Of a DNA stretch of 64,000 nt, positions 8,309 through 16,540 are shown piece by piece. Each line of letters starts with the position of its first letter. Position 1 is the first letter of the stretch. Origin of the DNA: Clostridium_AT radicumherbarum. Its GTDB lineage: Bacteria; Bacillota; Clostridia; Clostridiales; Clostridiaceae. A program made the position numbers and the translations under genes. The DNA lies in NCBI RefSeq assembly GCF_045310525.1, contig NZ_JBJHZY010000003.1:310001-374000 (forward strand), given 5' to 3'. The notes under the pieces were generated by a model. It had not been told where the DNA came from. It ran no database searches and saw only the letters and a program-made list of their open reading frames with translations.

Positions 8309-8923
8309 TTGAAAAAACTTAACAGGGATTTTTATATGAGAGATAGCGTAACAGTAGCAAAGGATTTGCTTGGTAAGTATCTTGTGAATAAAGCCGAGGG
8401 AGAAGAAATAATAGGGAAAATAGTGGAAGTAGAAGCGTATATGGGACCAAAAGATAAGGCGGCTCATTCCTATAATAATAGAAGAACTGAAAGAAATGAA
8501 GTTATGTATGGTCTAGGCGGATTTTCCTATGTTTATTTTATATACGGAATGTATCACTGCATGAATGTAGTTGTAGAGGAGATAGGCAAGCCTCAGGCAA
8601 TACTGATTAGAGCATTAGAACCTATTTCTAATATGGATGCCATGGCAATAAATAGATACAATAAAAGTAAAGAGGAATTAAATAAAAGTGAAGTAAAGGG
8701 ACTTACTAACGGCCCGGGAAAACTTTGCAGGGCTTTAAAAATAGATAGAATGGATAATGCAAAAAACTTATGTGGAGATGAATTATATATTATGTCTGAT
8801 GAAAATAAAGCATCTTTTGAAATGGTGAGCACTACTCGTATAAATATAGATTATGCTGAAGAGGCAGCCTTCTATCCTTGGAGATTTTATATTAAGAATA
8901 ATCCATATGTTTCTAAAAAATAA
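8309..8923 (+). CDS. 3-methyladenine DNA glycosylase (AAG/MPG family)
   Basis: This base-excision repair enzyme removes alkylated purines. The 204-residue product has the AAG-type blocks AKDLLGKYLV, KIVEVEAYMGPKDKAAHSYNN (catalytic Glu in VEAY), MYGLGGFSYVYFIYGMYHCMNVV, AILIRALEP and TNGPGKLCRAL. In-frame ATG 8288 and GTG 8276 exist upstream. The TTG at 8309 is preferred because GGGGAAGG lies 9 nt before it and the resulting MKKLNRDF start matches family length. Confidence 0.92.
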   Translation: MKKLNRDFYMRDSVTVAKDLLGKYLVNKAEGEEIIGKIVEVEAYMGPKDKAAHSYNNRRTERNEVMYGLGGFSYVYFIYGMYHCMNVVVEEIGKPQAILIRALEPISNMDAMAINRYNKSKEELNKSEVKGLTNGPGKLCRALKIDRMDNAKNLCGDELYIMSDENKASFEMVSTTRINIDYAEEAAFYPWRFYIKNNPYVSKK

Positions 8924-8929
8924 AATTAA

Positions 8930-8959
8930 TTGACAAGTTTTTTATTATATATGTAGTAT
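8930..8959 (+). promoter_or_regulatory. Probable promoter of the AI-2E-family gene
   Basis: A perfect TTGACA at 8930-8935 is followed after 18 nt by TAGTAT at 8954-8959 (a TATAAT overlaps at 8957-8962 with longer spacing). It lies 38 nt before the GTG start of the permease gene. Confidence 0.5.
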
Positions 8960-8996
8960 AATAGTATATAATTGGCTTAGAATTTGGAAGGATGCG

Positions 8997-10037
8997 GTGA
9001 AGATGGGATTTTTAAAAGAATTATTTCAAAAGGAGATTACTAAGAGAATTTTAGTTCTCATAACCTTTATAATATTTTTATATTTTTTAAGAGGATTAAT
9101 AAATACTTTTTTATTAACCTTTCTTTTCATATATTTTATTTATAGTACGGAGAATGCAATTACAAAAAGAATTGGGAAGTTTGTGCACTTAAGTAATACT
9201 TTATTTACTTTGATTATTTTTCTTTTGATGGCAACTTTAATAACTTTTTTCATATATAAATATATTCCTGTAGTTATAAATCAAATTATAATTATTATAA
9301 ATCAGATGACATTGGAAATGTCTGAGTTTGATTTCAAATCAAGTATACATATACCCAGGTACTTATTGCCAATATATGAGCAGGTATATGCCCAAATTGA
9401 TTTTAAAAACATAACCAAAGGTGGAGTTGACTTCTTACTTCAATCTGCAAAAAATATAGGTACTTGGAGCGTAAATATATTTTTATCTTTAATGTTAAGC
9501 ATGTTCTTTATGCTTGAAAAAAACAAAGTTTCAGAATTTATGAGACGATTTAAGGACAGCAGGGTTTCCGGTTTCTACAGATACCTACATGATTTTGGAG
9601 TTAACTTTCTGAATTCCTTTGGAAAGGTTATACAAGCCCAGATTATAATTGCGTTTATAAACTCCTGCTTATCCATGATAGGGCTTAGCATATTAGGATT
9701 TAGACAGATTTTAGGCCTTGGAGTTATGGTTTTCTTTTTCAGCTTAGTACCTGTTGCAGGAACAATAGCCTCTTTAGTCCCCCTTACCATAATAGCTTAT
9801 AGATATGGCGGACTTTTAAAAATATTTTACGTACTAATACTTATAGCTGCGTTACATGCTCTAGAAAGCTATGTATTAAATCCAAAGTTAATGGCATCTA
9901 AAACTGACCTGCCTGTATTTATTATATTTATAGTTTTAATTATCTCTGAGCATTTTATGGGGGTATGGGGTCTTTTAATCGGTATTCCTTTATTTATGTT
10001 CTTTTTAGATTTATTAAATGTGAAAGAAAATAAATAA
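8997..10037 (+). CDS. AI-2E family transporter (PF01594-type membrane protein)
   Basis: This 346-residue protein has paired N-terminal helices, a hydrophilic region at about 110-150, and further helices to the C-terminus. The block GLGVMVFFFSLVPVAGTIASLVPL and the later ESYVLNPKLM and HFMGVWGLLIGIPL blocks (each typical of the family) identify it. Members export autoinducer-2, ions or other small solutes; the substrate here is unknown. GGAAGG precedes the GTG at 8997 by 5 nt; an ATG at 9003 is the alternative start. Confidence 0.85.
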   Translation: MKMGFLKELFQKEITKRILVLITFIIFLYFLRGLINTFLLTFLFIYFIYSTENAITKRIGKFVHLSNTLFTLIIFLLMATLITFFIYKYIPVVINQIIIIINQMTLEMSEFDFKSSIHIPRYLLPIYEQVYAQIDFKNITKGGVDFLLQSAKNIGTWSVNIFLSLMLSMFFMLEKNKVSEFMRRFKDSRVSGFYRYLHDFGVNFLNSFGKVIQAQIIIAFINSCLSMIGLSILGFRQILGLGVMVFFFSLVPVAGTIASLVPLTIIAYRYGGLLKIFYVLILIAALHALESYVLNPKLMASKTDLPVFIIFIVLIISEHFMGVWGLLIGIPLFMFFLDLLNVKENK

Positions 10038-10090
10038 ACAGCACTAAGTCATTTTAAATGGGGAATAAAGAACATTTAACTAAATAAAAG

Positions 10091-10120
10091 AAGGAGGTTT
10101 TTCCACAAGAAAACCTCCTT
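10091..10120. terminator. Bidirectional terminator between convergent genes
   Basis: An 11-bp stem AAGGAGGTTTT / AAAACCTCCTT with an 8-nt loop lies between the AI-2E-family gene (+) and the flavoprotein gene (-). Its minus-strand tail is CTTTTATTT. Confidence 0.8.
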
Positions 10121-10130
10121 AATTCGTTAT

Positions 10131-11369
10131 TTATTTTAAACTTTGATTAATTCCATTAGCTGCCGTGTTGGCTGAACTCCATGCCCATTGTAGGTTGAAT
10201 CCACCACAGTCTCCATCAACATCCAGTACCTCACCAGCAAAATAAAGATTTGGAACTATAAGTGACTCCATTGTGTGAGGATTAATTTCTTTAGTGTTAA
10301 TACCACCAGCTGTAACCTGAGCATTTGAGAAGCTATTAGTATCATAAACCGTAAATTTCCAAGCCTTTAATAAAGAATATAAACTTTGCCTTTCACTATA
10401 TTCTAAATCTGAGCAAGGTTTATGAATATCATAGATTCCGGCTTCTTTTAATATAATAGGAATCATTTTTTTGTTTATTATACCTATCAATGAGTCATAA
10501 ATACTTCTATAATTAAATACAGCAAAGTGAGAGTCTAAAAAATCTACTAAAGCATCCATATTCATGGTGTACATGATATCTACTTTAACTTCTACAGAAT
10601 TTCCATTGGAGAGGAAATAGGAAGCATATCGGCTTAATTGAAGTATGGGTGGTCCTGAAATGCCGTAATCTGTGAATAAGATCTCTCCAAATTCTTTTCT
10701 TTTTAATTCTCCATTAACATATATTTCTGCAATCCCAATAAACTTTACTCCAGCTAAGGCTTTTAGATTTTTGTATTCTAGCTTTAGCTGCACTAGTGAA
10801 GGGATTGGATTTACTATACTATGACCTAGAGCTTTTGCTAAGTTATAGCCTAAGCCGTCTGAACCTGTATTTGGCGCAGACTTACCACCACAGCATAAAA
10901 TAACTTTTTCAGCTTCAAAAGCATCCAGATTTTTTGTTTCTATTTTAAAATGCTTATTTAAAACAGTTATTTTGTTTACCTTTGCATTAAGATATAAAGG
11001 TATATTTCTATCTTCAAGGGCCAGCCTTAGAATGTCTATTACAGAAGATGCCTGAAGAGACATTGGGAATATCTTACCTTCTTCAAGGGTAACTAAGGGC
11101 AGACCAATAGAAGAAAAAAAATCAATGGTATCATTAACTGAAAAATTGTTTAAACTTTGAGCATAAAAACCAGCATTTTCACTATGATATCTAGATTCTT
11201 CTATGTGTTTATTACTAATATTGCATCTTCCATTTCCAGTAGTTAATAGCTTCTTTGCAATTCTATCATTGCCTTCAACAATAGCTGCATCAATTCCCAT
11301 ATCCTTAAGCTGCAACGCTGCCATTATTCCTGCAGCACCGCCACCTATAATAATAACTTTATGCTTCAA
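10131..11369 (-). CDS. HI0933/YhiN-family FAD-dependent flavoprotein
   Basis: This 412-residue protein has an N-terminal dinucleotide-binding motif (IIGGGAAGIMAA, residues 6-17), the family-specific KKLLTTGNGRCNISN loop, CCGGKSAPNTGSDGLGY and a C-terminal LYFAGEVLDVDGDCGGFNLQ block that contacts FAD. These mark the HI0933-like NAD(P)/FAD-dependent oxidoreductases; BaiN of gut clostridia belongs to the same family. The substrate is unknown. It stands as a single gene facing the AI-2E-family gene across a shared terminator. Confidence 0.88.
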   Translation of the reverse strand: MKHKVIIIGGGAAGIMAALQLKDMGIDAAIVEGNDRIAKKLLTTGNGRCNISNKHIEESRYHSENAGFYAQSLNNFSVNDTIDFFSSIGLPLVTLEEGKIFPMSLQASSVIDILRLALEDRNIPLYLNAKVNKITVLNKHFKIETKNLDAFEAEKVILCCGGKSAPNTGSDGLGYNLAKALGHSIVNPIPSLVQLKLEYKNLKALAGVKFIGIAEIYVNGELKRKEFGEILFTDYGISGPPILQLSRYASYFLSNGNSVEVKVDIMYTMNMDALVDFLDSHFAVFNYRSIYDSLIGIINKKMIPIILKEAGIYDIHKPCSDLEYSERQSLYSLLKAWKFTVYDTNSFSNAQVTAGGINTKEINPHTMESLIVPNLYFAGEVLDVDGDCGGFNLQWAWSSANTAANGINQSLK

Positions 11370-11550
11370 AATAATCTCCCTTTCAGAGTTAGTCTATTAT
11401 CTTTATATTTTAACCTAAAATCATGATTTTGAATATATTAACAAAATATTTCATATTAGAAGTTTCTATAATTTAAATACAAAGGGTATAGCTATATATT
11501 TTATTTTAGTACATAATATAATAATAAATCTAAATAAGGGAGTTGTTAGA

Positions 11551-11931
11551 ATGCAGGCACAGGAATTGTTAAACTATAAAAATTGGGTAGTAGTTGGTGA
11601 TGTTTTAAATAGCAGTAAATATGCAAGCAGAATATTAAGCTCACTTAAAAATGAAGGCTTTAATGTAGAAGGAATTAATCCAAGAGATACAACAGGAGGT
11701 ATTTATAAAAGTTTAAAAGAAGTGAATTATGTAATTGATGTTGTAGATCTTTGCATTAATCCAGTTTCAGGTTTAAAGATATTAGAGGAAGTAAAAAATC
11801 TCGGAATAGATAAAGTATTAATTCAGCCCGGTGCAGAAAGTGCGGACATAAAAGAATACTGTAAAATCAATGGAATTACTGCAATAGAAGGCTGCGCTTT
11901 AGTAGAATTGTCTTTTTATAAAAGGAAATAG
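11551..11931 (+). CDS. CoA-binding domain protein
   Basis: This 126-residue protein has a Rossmann fold of the CoA_binding_2 type: VVVGDVLNSSKYASRI at the N-terminus, GINPRD, VIDVVDLCINP and VLIQPGAES. Stand-alone members are related to the CoA-binding part of succinyl-CoA synthetase and bind CoA, but their role is not established. GGGAG lies 8 nt before ATG 11551. It stands alone, upstream of the tRNA cluster. Confidence 0.8.
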   Translation: MQAQELLNYKNWVVVGDVLNSSKYASRILSSLKNEGFNVEGINPRDTTGGIYKSLKEVNYVIDVVDLCINPVSGLKILEEVKNLGIDKVLIQPGAESADIKEYCKINGITAIEGCALVELSFYKRK

Positions 11932-12040
11932 TGATATAAGTGATTTAGGTAGCATTATTGAGCTATAACGAGTAAGAAGAAGCTTGAAGGAACAGGTAAA
12001 ATATAACAGTTAATTAATGAAAAATATATTTAAAAATTAG

Positions 12041-12069
12041 TTGACATGGAAGTAAATTTTATGTATTAT
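12041..12069 (+). promoter_or_regulatory. Promoter of the tRNA cluster
   Basis: A perfect TTGACA (12041-12046), a 17-nt spacer and TATTAT (12064-12069) lie 38 nt upstream of the first tRNA. No other gene starts in this interval. Confidence 0.8.
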
Positions 12070-12107
12070 AGTCTATGTCGGGTCGCTAAGGCGGCAAGAT
12101 AGAATTT

Positions 12108-12182
12108 GGCTCATTGGTCAAGCGGTCAAGACACCACCCTTTCACGGTGGTAACAGGGGTTCGATTCCCCTATGAGTCACCA
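12108..12182 (+). tRNA. tRNA-Glu (TTC)
   Basis: This is a 75-nt cloverleaf with acceptor GGCTCAT / ATGAGTC, anticodon loop CTTTCAC giving TTC, T-loop GGTTCGATTCC and encoded CCA. First of seven tRNAs. Confidence 0.96.
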
Positions 12183-12188
12183 ATAAGT

Positions 12189-12264
12189 GGGCGCATAGCT
12201 CAGCTGGGAGAGCATCTGCCTTACAAGCAGAGGGTCACAGGTTCGAGCCCTGTTGTGCCCACCA
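12189..12264 (+). tRNA. tRNA-Val (TAC)
   Basis: This is a 76-nt cloverleaf with acceptor GGGCGCA / TGTGCCC, anticodon loop CTTACAA giving TAC, and encoded ACCA end. Confidence 0.96.
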
Positions 12265-12284
12265 CTTAATTAATTACTAAATAT

Positions 12285-12361
12285 GGCCCAGTGGCTCAGT
12301 TGGTTAGAGTGCCGGCCTGTCACGCCGGAGGTCGAGGGTTCGAGCCCCTTCTGGGTCGCCA
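12285..12361 (+). tRNA. tRNA-Asp (GTC)
   Basis: This is a 77-nt cloverleaf with acceptor GGCCCAG / CTGGGTC, anticodon loop CTGTCAC giving GTC, and encoded GCCA end. Confidence 0.96.
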
Positions 12362-12366
12362 TTTTT

Positions 12367-12441
12367 GCTGGCATGGCTCAACGGTAGAGCAGCTGACTTG
12401 TAATCAGCAGGTTGTAGGTTCGATTCCTATTGCCAGCTCCA
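12367..12441 (+). tRNA. tRNA-Thr (TGT)
   Basis: This is a 75-nt cloverleaf with acceptor GCTGGCA / TGCCAGC, anticodon loop CTTGTAA giving TGT, and encoded TCCA end. It is the only gene of the cluster present once. Confidence 0.96.
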
Positions 12442-12451
12442 TTTTTAATTT

Positions 12452-12526
12452 GGCTCATTGGTCAAGCGGTCAAGACACCACCCTTTCACGGTGGTAACAG
12501 GGGTTCGATTCCCCTATGAGTCACCA
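12452..12526 (+). tRNA. tRNA-Glu (TTC), second copy
   Basis: By eye it is identical in sequence to the tRNA-Glu at 12108, offset by 344 nt. Confidence 0.96.
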
Positions 12527-12532
12527 ATAAGT

Positions 12533-12608
12533 GGGCGCATAGCTCAGCTGGGAGAGCATCTGCCTTACAAGCAGAGGGTCACAGGTTCGAGCCCTGTTGT
12601 GCCCACCA
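12533..12608 (+). tRNA. tRNA-Val (TAC), second copy
   Basis: By eye it is identical to the tRNA-Val at 12189, offset by 344 nt. Confidence 0.96.
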
Positions 12609-12629
12609 CTTAATTAATTAATAAAATAT

Positions 12630-12706
12630 GGCCCAGTGGCTCAGTTGGTTAGAGTGCCGGCCTGTCACGCCGGAGGTCGAGGGTTCGAGCCCCTTCTGGG
12701 TCGCCA
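12630..12706 (+). tRNA. tRNA-Asp (GTC), second copy
   Basis: By eye it is identical to the tRNA-Asp at 12285, offset by 345 nt because the Val-Asp spacer differs by one base. It is the last tRNA before the cluster terminator. Confidence 0.96.
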
Positions 12707-12710
12707 GAAA

Positions 12711-12740
12711 AATCCTAAGCTATAAGCTTAGGATTTTTTC
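12711..12740 (+). terminator. Terminator of the tRNA cluster
   Basis: A 10-bp stem AATCCTAAGC / GCTTAGGATT with a TATAA loop and a six-T tail starts 5 nt after the last tRNA. Confidence 0.92.
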
Positions 12741-12838
12741 AATTACTCTCATTTATTAAATAAATTATTTTCAAATTACTAAGATCAATTAATAACACTA
12801 AAAATCAATAAATATTAATTTTAAATTTAAGTAAAAAG

Positions 12839-12872
12839 ATGTGGCAGGAGATATGTCCCCATGCCACATTTT
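12839..12872 (-). terminator. Terminator of the dnaD-dnaI operon
   Basis: On the minus strand ATGTGGCA and TGCCACAT pair around an internal GGGGAC / TCTCC region, followed by CTTTTTAC. It begins right after the dnaI stop. Its outer arms resemble the hairpin at 28713-28741. Confidence 0.75.
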
Positions 12873-12873
12873 T

Positions 12874-13854
12874 TTACTTAGCCTTATTTAAGTTCTTTTT
12901 TATTCTTATATCATCACCAAAGAATTTATAGAGACCAAAGTTTCCAAGAAGCCTGGAACTTATCCTTTCTGAATAAATCTGAAGTAGTTCTTCTAGTGTA
13001 CAATTAGTGGAAACAATCATATTTTTACCCTTTAATAGCTTTTTATTTAATAAATTAAATAATTCTGTTTTTGAAAAATCAGTAATTTGTTCAGTCCCAA
13101 GGTCATCAATTATGAGTAAGTCGCAATTTATTATAAGTTCCTCAAGTGCTTCATCTCCATCAAAGCGAATATGCTTTAGATTTTGAATGAGACTGTCAGC
13201 TGTTCTGTAGACAACAAGATAACCTTTATCTAGAAGTTCCTTTGCAATACAATTTGATAAAAATGTTTTTCCAGTACCTGAATTTCCGTAGAACAACATA
13301 TTTTCATTATTAGTGCCAAAGGTTCTAATGAAATTCATAGAACGGGTAAATACTTTCTCCATGTTCTTTCTTGGACTTTCGTGTTCATTTTCATTTTTTC
13401 TTGTAGAATAATAATCAACCTTAAAATTATCAAAATTATTATCCTTAGTGAGAATATTTAATTCAGAATTCTTATAATATATTTTTACTAAGTTTTGTTT
13501 ATAACAAGTACACTTTTGATTCCCAATAAAGCCTGTATCTTTACATTTTTCACACCTGTAATGCAAATCTAAATAGTTAATAGGGTAACCATTTTTATTA
13601 AGAAGCTCAGATTTTTTAATTCTTAAATCAGTTATTTTTTCCTTTAACATAGCAAGATATTGGTCTCGATTTTGAATATCCTTGAAGGAGCTTATAGTAA
13701 GTTCTACGCAAAGCTTACCAATTTCACGTTCAAGCTCTATTACAAGGGGAAGCTTTTTTTCTATTTCCTGCTTTCTTGAAGCTAGATTTCTAGCTTCTTC
13801 TTCTCTTATATTCTCATAAATTGTTAGTATTTCAGCTTGATAACCATTAATCAT
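12874..13854 (-). CDS. dnaI: DnaI/DnaC-type helicase loader (AAA+ ATPase)
   Basis: The 326-residue protein is predicted to load the replicative helicase with DnaD-type partners. The N-terminal third is helical, then four cysteines (C101, C104, C115, C117) form a probable zinc site. The AAA+ domain has Walker A GNSGTGKT (190-197), Walker B LLIIDDLG (D250, D251), sensor VSTNCT and an ISSRLLGN arginine-finger region. It overlaps the upstream DnaD-type gene by 8 nt, which supports a joint primosome role. An intrinsic terminator follows. Whether it is the DnaI orthologue or a DnaC-named clostridial homologue is a naming question. Confidence 0.9.
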   Translation of the reverse strand: MINGYQAEILTIYENIREEEARNLASRKQEIEKKLPLVIELEREIGKLCVELTISSFKDIQNRDQYLAMLKEKITDLRIKKSELLNKNGYPINYLDLHYRCEKCKDTGFIGNQKCTCYKQNLVKIYYKNSELNILTKDNNFDNFKVDYYSTRKNENEHESPRKNMEKVFTRSMNFIRTFGTNNENMLFYGNSGTGKTFLSNCIAKELLDKGYLVVYRTADSLIQNLKHIRFDGDEALEELIINCDLLIIDDLGTEQITDFSKTELFNLLNKKLLKGKNMIVSTNCTLEELLQIYSERISSRLLGNFGLYKFFGDDIRIKKNLNKAK

Positions 13855-14836
13855 TGCTATCCTCCCAGCCTAGAAGCTTCTTTTCCAATTCGTCAAAGTT
13901 ATAAGTTCGTTGTTCAAAGTTGTTAAAGGTACTATTATTATTTTGCTTACTATGAACATTATTTTTCTTAGGAGAATGTGTTTTTATATCTTTTTTTGCT
14001 ACATCTTCTAGGGAAGTAATACCATCCTTAAACCAACTGGTAAGTATGCCATCAATATACTTAAACTCAGCTTTGTTGATCCTTTCAAAGCAAATATCGC
14101 AGGCTTTATATATTACTTCAAGAGGAAATTTATAAGTATTTATCCATTTATCAAGCATATCCTCTTGAGGCTTCATTACCTCTCCATCTTTTATACCAAG
14201 ATAATTAAGTATCTTTCGAATTTTTATCCATTTATCTTCATGTCTTTTTATATATGCTTGAGCATCTTCTATTGTTATTATTTTAGAATCAAACCAGCCA
14301 ATGGCGATTTTTTCTATATACCTATAGTCCGTTTTTCCTTTAGAAACACAATATTGAATAAGCAGCAAAATTAGCTCTTGAGGAAAATTATATTCTTTCT
14401 GCCATCCGATATAAAGGCTCATTTCTTTAGGAGAAAGAGGCCGTCCCAAAAGTTTTTCAATGTCTTGAAGCATACCCTTAGTTGAGTTGTTGTTTAATTC
14501 CTGAAGTAAGTTTATATTATCATCACTAGCATTAGTTCTTTCGCTTAAATCCGTGAATTGAATATTAAAGTTTCCCATGTTATCAATGGGCATCATTTTT
14601 ATGACACCTTCATCATTCCAATAATTCCATGCATTTAACACATCGGTTTCCAATAGGTGCAGTGTACTTGCAAGAATCGAGGAACTAACTCCAATTTCAC
14701 CTGTTATGCAATATTTTAAACCTAATAGATAAACCTTAACAAAGTCTCCTCTAGCTTTCGTCATGTAATTATCTATAAAAATGTTGCTGACAGGTGTAAA
14801 ATTTTGAGCTTTACTTTTAAACATAAAAGTGCTCAT
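13847..14836 (-). CDS. DnaD-family primosome protein with two C-terminal DnaD domains
   Basis: This 329-residue protein has an N-terminal winged-helix-like domain (about 1-100) followed by two DnaD/DnaB_2-type helical repeats (about 120-195 and 205-275). Each ends in a similar pattern: YRYIEKIAIGWFD in the first and FKYIDGILTSWFKDGI in the second. DnaD/DnaB proteins remodel DNA at replication initiation and restart. A TTG start at 14887 is possible, but ATG 14836 with GGTGA just upstream gives a normal N-terminus. It is co-transcribed with dnaI, overlapping by 8 nt. Confidence 0.87.
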   Translation of the reverse strand: MSTFMFKSKAQNFTPVSNIFIDNYMTKARGDFVKVYLLGLKYCITGEIGVSSSILASTLHLLETDVLNAWNYWNDEGVIKMMPIDNMGNFNIQFTDLSERTNASDDNINLLQELNNNSTKGMLQDIEKLLGRPLSPKEMSLYIGWQKEYNFPQELILLLIQYCVSKGKTDYRYIEKIAIGWFDSKIITIEDAQAYIKRHEDKWIKIRKILNYLGIKDGEVMKPQEDMLDKWINTYKFPLEVIYKACDICFERINKAEFKYIDGILTSWFKDGITSLEDVAKKDIKTHSPKKNNVHSKQNNNSTFNNFEQRTYNFDELEKKLLGWEDSND

Positions 14837-15034
14837 TTCACCGCAACCTTTCTTATTAATTTTATACAACATCTTGTATTGTATCAATTTATTATAACAA
14901 AATACAGGCAGTTACTCAACATATCAAAGATGTGAACAATAAGTTAAATTTATTGTATTAAAGCACTATTTACAAATTTAATTATAATTATGGAAATATT
15001 GGGCATATTATCTAAGGTGAAAGGAGAGATAACC

Positions 15035-16231
15035 TTGAGTCATTGTATAATCAGTAGAAAAGCCATAAGCATTATGGTTCTTTCAGCAACTTTATGCATA
15101 TCCAGCATATTGTACAGTGTTAATGAACCTAACGCCTATGAAATATGTATAGATAAGAAGGTAATAGCCTATATAAATAATGATAAAAAGAATTTCGATT
15201 TAGTAAATAATATAGTAGAAGAACTATCAAGTAGATTTTCTACTTTAAAGCTTAAGAATTCCCTAACAATAAATACTGTAAAAATAAATGAAGAGTTAGT
15301 AATAGATGGCTCATTTATAAAAAAATCAATAGTTGACAATTCAGGTATGTTAATAGATGCCTATGCAATGATGGCAGATGGAAGAGAATTTGCAATTGTT
15401 GCAAGTGAAGATGAAGGAAGAAAAATATTAGAAAATGTTAAAAACAATTATATTACTAAAAGTGGTTTGGAAGTTAAAAATTGTGACTTAAAAACAAATA
15501 TTAAATATGTTAAGAAAAGAGTGCTTATGTCTCAAGTAGACGACATAGCTATTGTAGTAAATAGAATAGAAGCAGTAAATGAAAAAGCACAGAGTCAGTT
15601 AGTTGCTTTTACACTCAAAGGTATAAAGGAAAGCAGTGAGGTTATATCACCAACAATTGTTATTAAGTGGTCAGAGGATATGACCGTAGGACAGAGCAAG
15701 CTTATAGATAATGGAAAGGAAGGTAAGTTGGCGGTAACAACGGAAATACAAATGATAAATGGTAAAGTATTAAATACAAGGGTTACCAGCGAGAAAACTA
15801 TTATCCAGCCTAAAAACAAGGTAGTATTGCAGGGTAGTAAAAGCCCAGGAGCTGTGGCTACAGGTATATTTTTTACTCCTTCTAGAGGCACTATATCCTC
15901 AGGCTTTGGAATGCGTTGGGGAAAAATGCACGAAGGCTTGGACATTGCAGCTAATATGGGAGATCCCATTTATGCTGCCCTAGATGGGAAAGTAATTTAT
16001 GCAGGATGGGAAACTGGCTATGGAAATGTTATAAAGCTTCAGCATGATAATGGGCTTATTACTATATATGGTCATTGCAGCAGACTTGATGTTACGGTTG
16101 GGCAGAATGTTAATAAGGGAGATAAAATAGCCTTAGTGGGAAGCACAGGAAACAGCACAGGACCTCATTTACATTTTGAAGTAAGAGTAAATGGGGTGGC
16201 TCAAAATCCAGTTGCTTTTTTGAGCAAATAA
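15035..16231 (+). CDS. M23 family metallopeptidase with G5 domain
   Basis: This is a secreted or membrane-anchored cell-wall endopeptidase. From the TTG at 15035 (AAGGAGAG, 8 nt upstream) the protein has 398 residues: an N-terminal membrane anchor at about 10-28, an extracellular region, a G5-like domain at about 205-270 and a C-terminal LytM/M23 domain. Zinc and catalytic motifs are visible: FGMRWGKMHEGLDIA, ITIYGHCSRL and GPHLHFEVRV. An in-frame ATG at 14990 lacks a ribosome binding site and overlaps a TATAAT-like box. It is divergent from dnaD. Peptidoglycan remodelling is inferred from the family. Confidence 0.88.
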   Translation: MSHCIISRKAISIMVLSATLCISSILYSVNEPNAYEICIDKKVIAYINNDKKNFDLVNNIVEELSSRFSTLKLKNSLTINTVKINEELVIDGSFIKKSIVDNSGMLIDAYAMMADGREFAIVASEDEGRKILENVKNNYITKSGLEVKNCDLKTNIKYVKKRVLMSQVDDIAIVVNRIEAVNEKAQSQLVAFTLKGIKESSEVISPTIVIKWSEDMTVGQSKLIDNGKEGKLAVTTEIQMINGKVLNTRVTSEKTIIQPKNKVVLQGSKSPGAVATGIFFTPSRGTISSGFGMRWGKMHEGLDIAANMGDPIYAALDGKVIYAGWETGYGNVIKLQHDNGLITIYGHCSRLDVTVGQNVNKGDKIALVGSTGNSTGPHLHFEVRVNGVAQNPVAFLSK

Positions 16232-16328
16232 ATACCAGAACTATTGACCTAACAATTAAAAATCACAATTTTTAAAAAGGAAAATTAAAAAACATATTTA
16301 TACAATATCAATATGAAATTTAGCGAAA

Positions 16329-16516
16329 ATATATAAAATATGTGGAATGAGCATAAAGCGAGAATTAGAAGTTCCTTGTGAAAGAATAGCCACAAAGCCT
16401 TAGTGTTGTTCGTCTGTTTGAACGAAGTGAGTTTGACGAAAACACTTGGTTTTGTGGCTATTCTGAGCTTGGAACTTCTTTCGTAGCGATCAGCTCATGT
16501 AGCATATTTTATATAT
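16329..16516. repeat. Large imperfect palindrome (188 bp)
   Basis: Nested arms pair in order: ATATATAAAATATG with CATATTTTATATAT, ATGAGC with GCTCAT, GAAGTTCC with GGAACTTC, GAATAGCCACAAA with TTTGTGGCTATTC, and GTTCGTC with GACGAAA, leaving a loop of about 20 nt. It has no ORF and fills the gap between convergent M23 peptidase and ferritin genes. It could be a miniature inverted-repeat element, a structured RNA or an elaborate terminator. The gap outside it (16232-16328) holds nothing I recognise. Confidence 0.8.
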
Positions 16517-16540
16517 TGTAGCTATTTTTTATATTATGAT

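Larger units (their letters stand above)
12108..12706 (+). repeat. Direct duplication of the Glu-Val-Asp tRNA block
   Basis: The blocks 12108-12361 and 12452-12706 are near-identical including intergenic spacers (the Glu-Val spacer is the same; the Val-Asp spacer differs by a substitution or two and one indel). tRNA-Thr lies between the copies. Spacer identity points to a recent tandem duplication or gene conversion. Confidence 0.9.

Noticed and set aside
8069..8467. 132-codon minus-strand ORF
   Set aside because: It overlaps the C-terminus of the Asn/Gln protein and the start of the DNA glycosylase and has no ribosome binding site or motif.
12291..12497. 68-codon ORF in the tRNA array
   Set aside because: It runs through tRNA-Asp, tRNA-Thr and tRNA-Glu and is explained by tRNA sequence.
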